From: Prochlorococcus sp. AG-409-A22
GTDB lineage: Bacteria > Cyanobacteriota > Cyanobacteriia > PCC-6307 > Cyanobiaceae
Assembly: GCA_003216135.1 (NCBI GenBank)
Contig: QCJI01000004.1
Span: 1-59,509 of the forward strand
DNA: 59,509 nucleotides
Direction: 5' to 3'
A program made the translations under genes and the position numbers. The notes beneath the pieces are model-generated. The model made no database searches. It was not told the DNA's origin and was given only the letters and a program-made list of their open reading frames with translations. Each line of letters opens with the position of its first letter. The stretch's first letter is position 1. This document shows positions 8,151 to 15,577 of the stretch, piece after piece.

Positions 8151-8555
8151 TTGATAAAAAAAAAATTTTTTGGGTTACTTTTATTAGGGATTTTATTATT
8201 AAACCCTTTATTATCTATGGCGTTAAATACCTCTGACCCTAGTGTAAGTTTACTTCAAAATAGAATTGCTAATAATTTTTCACGTAACTTTTGTAATGCG
8301 ATTAATAATGGTTTGTCAAAGGATGAGGCTATGACCAAAGCTATTATAAAAACGGAAAATATAATCTCTTTTTCATATAACCCTCAAAAAAAATGGATTG
8401 AACCTGATGACTTAGCTAATCATATTTCACTAGAGGTAATAAATGATTGTGGTAAATCAATTGGCTTAGTTGGGAAACTGGGTATTAATTATTTTAATTC
8501 ATATTTTCTGGAAATTTATCAGAAAACTACTCCTGATAAAAATTTTTCTAGGTAA
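8151..8555 (+). CDS. Exported protein of unknown function
   Basis: A 134-residue protein with a TTG start. MIKKKFFG followed by a Leu/Ile-rich core and LSMALN makes a textbook signal peptide, with cleavage likely near residue 24. The mature part has two cysteines (FCNAINNG and NDCGKSIG) that could form a disulfide in the periplasm. TATAAT hexamers at 8111 and 8121 lie upstream. No family is recognised. A small membrane protein gene follows 10 bases after the stop. Confidence 0.6.
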   Translation: MIKKKFFGLLLLGILLLNPLLSMALNTSDPSVSLLQNRIANNFSRNFCNAINNGLSKDEAMTKAIIKTENIISFSYNPQKKWIEPDDLANHISLEVINDCGKSIGLVGKLGINYFNSYFLEIYQKTTPDKNFSR

Positions 8556-8565
8556 CTTAATTATT

Positions 8566-8760
8566 ATGAATAATATTTCTGATAAATTTGTCCTAATAAT
8601 TATCTTAATAACGGTTTTATTCGTTTTTGCTTTAACTTTTTCTGTTAAATCTCCCGAGAGAAAGATTATTGACTCACCAATAATGTGGAAGGAAGATTTT
8701 TCAAATATTGCATTTTGGGATAATGATTTTTCAAAAATTGAAGAATCTTTATTAATTTGA
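8566..8760 (+). CDS. Small membrane-anchored protein
   Basis: 64 residues from the ATG at 8566 (MNNISDKF); an earlier in-frame ATG at 8470 lies inside the upstream gene and gives an implausible N-terminus. One hydrophobic span (about residues 9-27) is followed by a soluble tail with PERKIIDSP and an acidic aromatic end. It lies 10 bases after the exported protein gene, so the two are likely one transcript. Function unknown. Confidence 0.5.
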   Translation: MNNISDKFVLIIILITVLFVFALTFSVKSPERKIIDSPIMWKEDFSNIAFWDNDFSKIEESLLI

Positions 8761-8946
8761 ATATTTAATTAAATATTTATAACATCCTGAATCAAAATAA
8801 TAATAATTAGTTTTTATAATCTATAAAACTTCAATAACTTTTATTATAAAAAAACTTAATATTTTTCTTTTTTAAGGCTATTCATGAATTTTGACGTTTA
8901 ATAATACTAAGATATATTTCTATGTATTTGATGTTTTATGGGTATA

Positions 8947-9288
8947 TTATTTTATATAGCCTAATAGAACTGAAGCAAGTTTTAAATCATTATTAAACCA
9001 TGCTCTAATCGCCATAGATCTTCTAGGATCATAGAAACTTTGGGTTCTATACCAATTAAGTACTTCAGAATCAGATTTATTTCCATTACAGGATAAACAG
9101 CATGGTATGCAATTACTTGTAATGCTTTTACCTCCTTTGGATTTTGGATGTATGTGATCAAGTGACTCAGATGGTTTACCACAATAAATACATTGATTTT
9201 TAGTTAATTTATATAATGAATCTCTCCAGTATTTATTATTTATCTTTGGACACAATTGATCAAGGTAAATTGCATCTTTTCTATGCAT
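8947..9288 (-). CDS. HNH endonuclease-family protein
   Basis: A 113-residue protein. Zinc-site cysteines CIYC (residues 33-36) and CLSC are present. SLDHIHPKSKGG supplies the first conserved His and the Asp-His pair, and CLSCNGNKSD supplies the Asn and second Cys pair of the HNH beta-beta-alpha metal fold. Length is that of a stand-alone HNH protein. No methylase, phage or intron genes surround it, so its DNA target and role remain open. Such stand-alone HNH proteins are common in cyanobacteria. Confidence 0.8.
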   Translation of the reverse strand: MHRKDAIYLDQLCPKINNKYWRDSLYKLTKNQCIYCGKPSESLDHIHPKSKGGKSITSNCIPCCLSCNGNKSDSEVLNWYRTQSFYDPRRSMAIRAWFNNDLKLASVLLGYIK

Positions 9289-9419
9289 AATAATCTTTAA
9301 TATTAATTAGATAATAACAGTTTTTTATTTATTACTGAATTCTTCATTTAAGTTAGATTAATGATAGTTTTGTTAAAATCTATAATTTAATTTAGATAGA
9401 ACTTTTTACTTTATAATTA

Positions 9420-10232
9420 ATGCTTTTGTCTTTAATAAGTTTAATAAATATTATTATTAATTATATTTTAGAATATTTTTTGATTTTTTTAATATCTTTT
9501 TTCTCTAATACATTTTCAGCAATTTCTGGAGGCGGAGCAGGATTAATACAATTACCTGCGTTGATTTTATCAGGCATCCCTTATTATCAAGCTCTTGCGA
9601 CTCATAAATTTGCAACAGTTGCTTTAGGTGTAGGAGGTTCAATAAGAAATTATAAATCTCTTAAACAGGATTTTCAGATTTTATGGCAAATTTTAGTTTT
9701 CGGTATACCAGGGGTTGTTTTTGGTGCTTCCCTAATTGAAATTATTTCTGAGAAATATCTTTACCTAATATTAGGTATATTTTCAGTCATATTGGCTTTT
9801 TATTCACTTAATAAATCAGATTTTGGATTGATATCTGTAGATAAAAAGCTTGATATCTTAGAGAAATTAAGGTTTGTCATTCTCATTTTCTTAATAGGAA
9901 TATTGAATGGTTCTATATCATCAGGAACTGGATTGTTAGTAACTATATTATTAATTAAAACCTATGGGATCGATTTTCTTAGAGCTGTAAGTTTGACATT
10001 TTTTACTGTTGGTATTTTCTGGAATGCTTTTGGTGCAATTTCTTTAATTCAAATTGGTTCAATTCCTCTAAATTTACTGATATTACTTATATTAGGATCT
10101 TTCATTGGTGGTTTCTGTGGAGCACATTTATCAAACTTAAAAGGAAATAAATTAATTAAAAATACTTTTACAGTAGTATGCCTATCTATCGGGATTAGCT
10201 TATTAATTAAATCGATTATTAATTTTAGCTAG
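9420..10232 (+). CDS. TauE/SafE (sulfite exporter) family permease
   Basis: A 270-residue membrane protein with about eight hydrophobic segments in two similar halves. The first half carries SAISGGGAGLIQLPAL and ALATHKFATVALGVGGS; the second carries the matching GSISSGTGLLV and AVSLTFFTVG. These are the family signatures of TauE/SafE (formerly DUF81) permeases, which move small anions such as sulfite or sulfonates across the inner membrane. The substrate cannot be read from sequence. Length is normal. Confidence 0.8.
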   Translation: MLLSLISLINIIINYILEYFLIFLISFFSNTFSAISGGGAGLIQLPALILSGIPYYQALATHKFATVALGVGGSIRNYKSLKQDFQILWQILVFGIPGVVFGASLIEIISEKYLYLILGIFSVILAFYSLNKSDFGLISVDKKLDILEKLRFVILIFLIGILNGSISSGTGLLVTILLIKTYGIDFLRAVSLTFFTVGIFWNAFGAISLIQIGSIPLNLLILLILGSFIGGFCGAHLSNLKGNKLIKNTFTVVCLSIGISLLIKSIINFS

Positions 10233-10401
10233 ATTAATATATTGAAAAAACTAGAATAGTAGTCTTAATATGCCAAATGACCTTCTTGTAACTAATGTGA
10301 TATTTTTTTTCTATTTAATATATTCCTTATCTTTAGTTTTTACTTAGCTTTCCTTGTATTGCAAGTTTTTTATTTATAAATCTGAATATCTAAAAATTAT
10401 T

Positions 10402-10530
10402 CAAAAAAAAAGGTCTCACAATTGCAAGACCAGGTGATGGGGAACCTTATTTTTAAACCAATTCCTAAGAAATTGCAACCCCCTATCTGTGGTGCTAAAT
10501 ATTAGACTTATTCACACTACAGGTAGTGTT
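10402..10530 (-). ncRNA. Candidate structured small RNA (minus strand)
   Basis: Read on the minus strand, the stretch starts with a hairpin (ACACTAC/GTAGTGT, 10514-10529). It continues with a stem-loop CAATTTC-TTA-GGAATTG inside a longer pairing of GATAGGGGGTT with GGTTCCCCATC. It ends with GGTCTTGCAATTGTGAGACC (10412-10431), a hairpin followed by at least nine T on that strand. That is a terminator on a GC-richer block in otherwise AT-rich, gene-free DNA (10233-10670), so an RNA gene is likely. The 5' end is unknown. It matches none of the RNA families I can recall (not tmRNA, SRP RNA or RNase P). Confidence 0.55.
10412..10431 (-). terminator. Terminator hairpin of the candidate small RNA
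   Basis: On the minus strand GGTCT-TGC-AATT-GTG-AGACC pairs as an 8-bp stem including two G-T pairs. It is followed directly by nine or more T (complement of the A run at 10402-10411). Confidence 0.7.
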
Positions 10531-10670
10531 TTAATAAAAACAATTTTAATAGGGTGCTAGTTCTGATTTGTTGTTTATTTTTTAATTTCATATCTGACAT
10601 TTGACCCTGACCTTATTTATTCTTGTCTCTGATATAGCTTGTTAAAAACCACATTCATTGTATTATTCGT

Positions 10671-10922
10671 ATGGGTTTGATAGTTAAATCTTTAATGATT
10701 GAATTAACACTAATAACTCTTCTGAATTTTGTTGGAGATAATTTCTGTGATTATAGAAACATAGGCCATGATAATTATAAATCTTTATTACTAGCTTATA
10801 GTGATGCAAGTTACAAATATGGGCCGCTAGAAGTTAAAGGCATTATAGAGAAATCTGATAATTTTAAAGTTGCAGCAATTGCAACAGCTGCTATTAAGTG
10901 TCCTCAGCACATTATGGAATAA
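10671..10922 (+). CDS. Small, probably exported protein
   Basis: 83 residues from the ATG at 10671. The hydrophobic N-terminus (MGLIVKSLMIELTLITLLNF) looks like a signal peptide or anchor. The rest has two cysteines (FCDYRNIG and IKCPQH) and a regular alpha-helical middle (DNYKSLLLAYSDASYKYG). A shorter start at residue 9 is possible. The stop overlaps the next start (TAATG). No family is recognised. Confidence 0.5.
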   Translation: MGLIVKSLMIELTLITLLNFVGDNFCDYRNIGHDNYKSLLLAYSDASYKYGPLEVKGIIEKSDNFKVAAIATAAIKCPQHIME

Positions 10923-11191
10923 TGAAGTTTGAATTAAAAACTGAAAATGACCATTTTTATAAACAAATTTATTCTGTATTTATATTTTTTGTAAGTATTT
11001 CCATCATAATTATTATGTCTAATATTTCTTTGAAATTAACTACTATTTCAAGGTTTCATGAAATTAATTATTTCTGTAAGCTTTTAACAGTAGATAAATC
11101 TTCTTATAATTTTAAAAAGTTATCCAAATTGTCAAATCAAAAAAGTAAGCAAAAAATTTGGGATATATGTCGTGAGATCGTAAAGGATTAA
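10922..11191 (+). CDS. Small membrane protein coupled to the upstream gene
   Basis: 89 residues, started at the ATG in the TAATG overlap with the previous stop rather than an earlier in-frame ATG at 10898. One hydrophobic span lies near residues 15-36 (YSVFIFFVSISIIIIMS). The basic C-terminal part has three cysteines overall and repeated KLSK/QKSKQK segments. The 1-base overlap implies coupled translation. It ends directly against the convergent permease gene. Function unknown. Confidence 0.5.
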   Translation: MKFELKTENDHFYKQIYSVFIFFVSISIIIIMSNISLKLTTISRFHEINYFCKLLTVDKSSYNFKKLSKLSNQKSKQKIWDICREIVKD

Positions 11192-11986
11192 TTAACTGGA
11201 TGCAGATGAATAGTACTTTAATGCAAATAGCCAAAACCTTCTAGAAGTAATTAAGAATATCAAAGTAATACAAATTTCTAATATTATCTTCCAAAGCTGA
11301 GAAAAACCTAATAAAACCTCAGATGGAATTGTTGTTATAAATGCAATGGGAATAATAATACTAAAAAATAATCTTAAAGAAAAAGAAAAAGAACTTATAG
11401 GGAATCTACCAATGTAAAGAAATGACCTCAATACTTCTGTTGCATTCCATGTTTTAACGAACCAAATAGTTGTCGTAGATATAAAAAACCATAGGCTATA
11501 GAGAATGCAAATAGAACAAGTTATAGTTATTAAACATAAAATTAGAAAATTAAAACTTAATTGTATTTGATTAATTTTTATACAGTAAAACATTAGGCAA
11601 ACTCCAAGTAATATTTCTAAAAAGCCAGAAGGAGAAATTTTCTTTAATGAAATAAAAAATTGGCTATCTACAGGCTTTAAAAGTACAAAATCTAAAGTCC
11701 CTTCTCTTACATGTCTTACTATTTCTCTGAGATTGGGATTGAACCAAGTATTTGTAACTCCGTTTAAAACTGTATATATTCCCTGGATAATTAACGCTTG
11801 TTCAAAGTTCCATCCACCAATATTGCCTGTATTTTGAAAGAAAATTGATAATAAAAAAATGCTACCTACTAAACTTAACATTGCAGTAATAGCATCAATT
11901 ATGATATTAGTTTTATACTCTAATTCAGAAGCTAAAGAGGTATGTAGAAATTTTGCATAAACTGCTAAATATTTGTTTTTATTCAT
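11192..11986 (-). CDS. ABC-2 type permease subunit (COG3694-like)
   Basis: A 264-residue membrane protein with six hydrophobic segments. The region FNPNLREIVRHVREGTLDFVLLKPVDSQF is typical of this subunit, where a cytoplasmic loop contacts the ATPase. It overlaps the upstream permease gene by 4 bases. It forms the last gene of an ATPase-permease-permease operon on the minus strand. The cargo is unknown: lipid-linked, polysaccharide or drug export are all possible. Confidence 0.75.
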   Translation of the reverse strand: MNKNKYLAVYAKFLHTSLASELEYKTNIIIDAITAMLSLVGSIFLLSIFFQNTGNIGGWNFEQALIIQGIYTVLNGVTNTWFNPNLREIVRHVREGTLDFVLLKPVDSQFFISLKKISPSGFLEILLGVCLMFYCIKINQIQLSFNFLILCLITITCSICILYSLWFFISTTTIWFVKTWNATEVLRSFLYIGRFPISSFSFSLRLFFSIIIPIAFITTIPSEVLLGFSQLWKIILEICITLIFLITSRRFWLFALKYYSSASS

Positions 11987-12759
11987 GATCCCATAGCTGT
12001 ATATTTTTTAGTTCCTTCATGCCAAAGTTTTGTAAATAAAGGAAAAAGTAGCAAAATCCAAAATATTTGCATAATAAATCCTTCACTTATATTTGTTTTA
12101 TTACCTGAAAGTAAGTTTGCAGGAAAATCAATCAGATATGGAAAAGGAGTAAAATAAATCCATGATTTAACATAATTAGGAAATGAAGCTACTGGAGCTA
12201 GAAGACCTGAGAGAAATAGTGTTGGAATAAAAAATAATCTTTCGATTGACGAGGCTTTTTCTGTCCAAAAACATAAACAAGCAATAACTGATTGGATTAA
12301 AAATTGTATTAAAAAAGATAAGAATGTAGATATAAAAGATAAGAATAAAAAAATCAAATTAGGGAACCAAATACTTTCTGGATTAAATAGAAAAAAGAAG
12401 ATAGCTATAATTAGGGCAAATGGAAATCTCGTTATTTGTTCTGCAATATGTTGAGTAAAATATCTGAAAAATGGATTTAAAGGTTGTATTATATATGGCG
12501 ATAACTTACCTAGAAGCGCATCTTCTTCAAAAGAGAATACAACCCAAACTACCGAAAATTGTCGAACAAAAAAAGCACTTAGGAAATACCTAGAAAGCAT
12601 AGTGTTATTGATATTTATTTCTTCGTTCAAATTATTGTTAGTCCATATATTTAACATAAAGAAAGGAATTATCCCAGATACTGCCCATAATGCTATTTCT
12701 ACTCTATATTCCAACATATTTGAATACTGAACTTTTAATAAGGTAAATATTTTACGCAT
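11983..12759 (-). CDS. ABC-2 type permease subunit (COG4587-like)
   Basis: A 258-residue membrane protein, also with six hydrophobic segments. The signature FSFEEDALLGKLSPYIIQPLNPFFRYF mirrors the LLKPVD loop of its partner, so both permeases share the same fold and probably form a heterodimer. It lies 7 bases after the ATPase gene and overlaps the next permease by 4 bases. Hydrophobic segments at about residues 22-39, 58-78, 104-124, 135-165, 180-198 and 230-247. Confidence 0.75.
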   Translation of the reverse strand: MRKIFTLLKVQYSNMLEYRVEIALWAVSGIIPFFMLNIWTNNNLNEEININNTMLSRYFLSAFFVRQFSVVWVVFSFEEDALLGKLSPYIIQPLNPFFRYFTQHIAEQITRFPFALIIAIFFFLFNPESIWFPNLIFLFLSFISTFLSFLIQFLIQSVIACLCFWTEKASSIERLFFIPTLFLSGLLAPVASFPNYVKSWIYFTPFPYLIDFPANLLSGNKTNISEGFIMQIFWILLLFPLFTKLWHEGTKKYTAMGS

Positions 12760-12766
12760 ATATAGA

Positions 12767-13768
12767 TTAGAAAGTATATTTCTTTTTAACTAATATTTTC
12801 TCTATAATTTCATCTATAGGAGGTTCATTTATAAATAAGTCCTCAATTTCATAATTATTTAGGATTGATCTTAATGAAGAGGAAACATTCCTGTTTTCTA
12901 TTTTTAGCGTAATTTCATTTTTAACTTTACTTTTAACTTTAAATCCCGATTTTTCTAATTTATTTGCATCTTTTTCTGAACTACAGACTATTAGTACGTC
13001 TTTTACAGGTGATAAATTTTTTAGTAATTTTTCAAGTTTCCCATCATATGAGATAGATCCGTTATGTACACATATAACTCTTTTGCATAATGATGTAATA
13101 TCCTTCATGTAATGGCTAGTTAGGCAGATAGTTGAATTATTCTCACTATTGTATGATTTTAAAAAATTTCTTAAATTTCTTTGTGCATTAATATCTAAAC
13201 CAAGTGTAGGCTCATCAAGAAATAGTATTTTGGGTTTATGAATCAAAGCTGCTAACAATTCTGACTTCATACGTTCACCTAGAGATAATTTTCTTACAGG
13301 TATGTATAGCTCATCTTGGATTTCAAGCATGTCTGATAATTTCTTAATTCTTCTTTTTGCTTCAAATTTATCGATGTCATATATAGAAGCATTTAAGTAG
13401 AATGATTCTATTGGAGGAAGATCCCAAATAAGTTGTTGTTTTTGGCCCATTATTAATGTGATATTTTTTAAAAATCCTTCTGTTCTTCTGTAAGGTATGT
13501 ATCCTGAAACTGAAATTGAACCTTCGCTTGGAACAATTAAACCGCAAAGCATCTTAAGAATAGTTGTTTTGCCAGCTCCATTTGCTCCTAATAAACCAAT
13601 TATTTCTCCTTCTTTGATTTGAAAATTTATGTTTTTAATAACTTTTACCCTTTTTGTTTGTCTTTTAAAAAAATGTTTTAGTGTTCCTTTTACTCCTGGA
13701 TCCTTTGACGCAATATTAAAAGATTTTGATAAACCTTCAACTTCAATAATATTTTTTACCATTTTCAA
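12767..13768 (-). CDS. ABC transporter ATP-binding protein (COG4586-like)
   Basis: A 333-residue protein. Walker A GANGAGKTT (61-69), Q-loop around GQK (108-110), signature LSLGE (161-165), Walker B ILFLDEP (181-187) and H-loop His (219) are all intact. An extra loop precedes Walker A (DPGVKGTLKHFFKRQTKRV), as in the COG4586 subgroup that pairs with two ABC-2 permeases. The C-terminal 90 residues form a regulatory extension. The ATG two codons downstream is an equally possible start. First gene of the operon. Confidence 0.85.
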   Translation of the reverse strand: MKMVKNIIEVEGLSKSFNIASKDPGVKGTLKHFFKRQTKRVKVIKNINFQIKEGEIIGLLGANGAGKTTILKMLCGLIVPSEGSISVSGYIPYRRTEGFLKNITLIMGQKQQLIWDLPPIESFYLNASIYDIDKFEAKRRIKKLSDMLEIQDELYIPVRKLSLGERMKSELLAALIHKPKILFLDEPTLGLDINAQRNLRNFLKSYNSENNSTICLTSHYMKDITSLCKRVICVHNGSISYDGKLEKLLKNLSPVKDVLIVCSSEKDANKLEKSGFKVKSKVKNEITLKIENRNVSSSLRSILNNYEIEDLFINEPPIDEIIEKILVKKKYTF

Positions 13769-13831
13769 TTCAAAATTCCATTAATTAATAATGTATTATG
13801 TAATTCATCTAAGTTCTAATTTTTAATTTAT

Positions 13832-14221
13832 TTAAAAAATATCTTTAAAAGATACTATTAACCAAATTATAAAGTTAATAGGATTAATTAAATCTATAAT
13901 CTTATTTTTATTTTCATATTCTATATCCTTAATTATTTCAGATTTCATATTGTCAGTATTTATTACATTAATATCTTTTTCAACTACATTTCCATCTTTA
14001 TCTAAAATATCTATTTCATTTTCGAAAAACCAGTGTTTTTTACCATTAGATAATTTCAGGATAACACCTATACTCTTACCATCAGTTATTCTAAAACCGG
14101 TTATAGTTGCTAAAGAAGATAAATTTATATGTTCTATAATTTCTTTATTAAACTTATCCTTTGATAGTTTTAAATTAACCTTAACAGAAGAACCTATTTT
14201 AACTTTATCTAAGATTGACAT
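13832..14221 (-). CDS. DUF2862-like protein with C-terminal membrane segment
   Basis: A 129-residue protein. The core SLATITGFRITDGKSIGVILKLSNGKKHWFFENEIDIL matches by eye the cyanobacterial DUF2862 pattern (small beta-barrel ending in a Trp-Phe-Phe-Glu motif). The N-terminal MSILDKVKIGSSVKV is the usual beginning. Unlike a bare family member, the last 20 residues (INPINFIIWLIVSF) are hydrophobic and could anchor it to a membrane. Function unknown. Confidence 0.6.
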   Translation of the reverse strand: MSILDKVKIGSSVKVNLKLSKDKFNKEIIEHINLSSLATITGFRITDGKSIGVILKLSNGKKHWFFENEIDILDKDGNVVEKDINVINTDNMKSEIIKDIEYENKNKIIDLINPINFIIWLIVSFKDIF

Positions 14222-14285
14222 TTTTAGGTTATTATACCTAATAGGACTTCTGTTTTGTGATTGTTTTAAATTTATTTATTTTATT

Positions 14286-14432
14286 TTAGGACTTTTTGAA
14301 TACAGCTTCTAAGATTCTTTTTATTAATACTGCTACTATTCTTAAAAAAACAAATCCTATACCTAGCCAACCTAAAATAATGGCCAATGAAAGTAAGCTT
14401 GATCCAAGGTCTCGTTGTAGCAAATCTTGCAT
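14286..14432 (-). CDS. 48-residue membrane peptide
   Basis: ATG (complement of 14430-14432) to TAA gives a 48-residue protein. A short polar start (MQDLLQRDLGSS) is followed by a long hydrophobic helix with a Gly-Trp-Leu-Gly centre, and a basic amphipathic tail ending AVFKKS. The layout suggests a real one-span thylakoid or plasma-membrane protein. Family unknown. Confidence 0.5.
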   Translation of the reverse strand: MQDLLQRDLGSSLLSLAIILGWLGIGFVFLRIVAVLIKRILEAVFKKS

Positions 14433-14585
14433 AAATTATTAATAATTATCTTTTACTTTAGCCTAATAGCTAACTTATTCAATTATTAAAGGAATAATCT
14501 AATATCTTATATTTTAATTTTTTAATTATTAATTGTAGATAAAATTTATGGGGTAATATTAGTATTAGATATAAAATTTAGTTGT

Positions 14586-14687
14586 TTGGATCTATCTTTA
14601 AACACATATTTAGGAATCATTTTAATTATATTTGGTTTCCTTGTCAGAATTGAATTTAAAATTGGGGTGCAAAAAGATATTCAATGA
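14586..14687 (+). CDS. Possible 33-residue membrane peptide (TTG start)
   Basis: TTG at 14586 to TGA encodes MDLSLNTYLG, a hydrophobic helix (IILIIFGFLV) and a short charged tail (RIEFKIGVQKDIQ). The pattern is that of a one-helix membrane subunit. The frame is open further upstream without an ATG, so the true start is unclear. Confidence 0.3.
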   Translation: MDLSLNTYLGIILIIFGFLVRIEFKIGVQKDIQ

Positions 14688-14805
14688 ATTTTTCTAAACT
14701 CTTAATGATTATTAACCTTTAAAAAACAAATTATATATTTTTTTTATAGATCATATTGACATTTTTTATTGATGAGAACATAATTATTTCAATAAAAATA
14801 AAAAC

Positions 14806-14979
14806 TTGGATCCTTTTTTAGACACTTTTGATATTTTTATAGATGATCTAATCTCTTCTGATATTGATTTATTGAAATCAGAACTTGACTTGTTAATCAT
14901 TCAACATATTTTTAAATCTATTGATTTAGATGATTTAAAGAATGTGAAATATATCAATGATGACTCTTTTGTTGCTTAA
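14806..14979 (+). CDS. Possible 57-residue acidic protein (TTG start)
   Basis: TTG at 14806 to TAA gives a strongly acidic, leucine/isoleucine-rich protein (MDPFLDTFDIFIDDL, then LLKSELDLLIIQ). Two amphipathic helices are likely. No in-frame ATG exists upstream. It is followed after 9 bases by another small frame, so a two-gene unit is possible. No known family. Confidence 0.4.
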   Translation: MDPFLDTFDIFIDDLISSDIDLLKSELDLLIIQHIFKSIDLDDLKNVKYINDDSFVA

Positions 14980-14988
14980 TTTGTTCTT

Positions 14989-15105
14989 ATGAAATACTTA
15001 TATGAAAAATTTTGGGTTCCCTTTTTCGGTAATATTTTATCTAAGTTTGTTTTCTTAATTGAAGGAGAAAAAAAATTTAAAAAGCAAAAAGTAACCAAAA
15101 ATTAG
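14989..15105 (+). CDS. 38-residue basic amphipathic peptide
   Basis: ATG at 14989 to TAG encodes MKYLYEKFWVPFFG, a hydrophobic middle (NILSKFVFLI) and a basic tail (EGEKKFKKQKVTKN). It lies 9 bases after the preceding small gene on the same strand. It could be a membrane-associated peptide. Unrecognised. Confidence 0.4.
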   Translation: MKYLYEKFWVPFFGNILSKFVFLIEGEKKFKKQKVTKN

Positions 15106-15237
15106 TTTAAATATCTAATTTTGATTAGATAGTATACAAAATTCATTAAATTTATATTGAAAACAACAATATTTATACTATTTATAAAAATATTAATCCA
15201 TATTTAAAATGTAGAATATTATTTTTTCTGGTATTAA

Positions 15238-15420
15238 ATGATTAATCAGAATTTACCCTTAAAGCCATATACTGTGCATTATAAAGATTTACAAAATATA
15301 GTATTGGAAAATTGTTTTTATGCTTCTGATGCATATGAAGCTAGAAAACTCGCAATTCAATTTAATAGTTATATTAATGAACATCCAAATAGCATTATGC
15401 TTATTAGAAGCGAATTCTAA
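15238..15420 (+). CDS. 60-residue protein of unknown function
   Basis: ATG to TAA, 60 residues, with the order strand-helix-strand: KPYTVHYKDL, ASDAYEARKLAIQF, SIMLIRSEF. Good codon structure and a compact fold suggest a real gene. The helix centre (YEARKLAIQFNSYI) resembles small cyanobacterial proteins of the type found near stress genes, but no family can be named. Confidence 0.6.
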   Translation: MINQNLPLKPYTVHYKDLQNIVLENCFYASDAYEARKLAIQFNSYINEHPNSIMLIRSEF

Positions 15421-15577
15421 TTTTTTTATTTGATTTCATTAGATAAATTTATTTATATAACTTCGTTTTCAGTTAACTCAAATAAAAATTAAGAGGTTGA
15501 TAATTATAGATAACCTTATTTCTGTGAAATTCTTATAAAGTTCATTAAATTAAATGTAATTTTTGATATGGAGGTAA

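Noticed and set aside
8947-9288. The HNH protein as part of a restriction system or intron
   Set aside because: No methyltransferase, specificity subunit or intron structure lies nearby.
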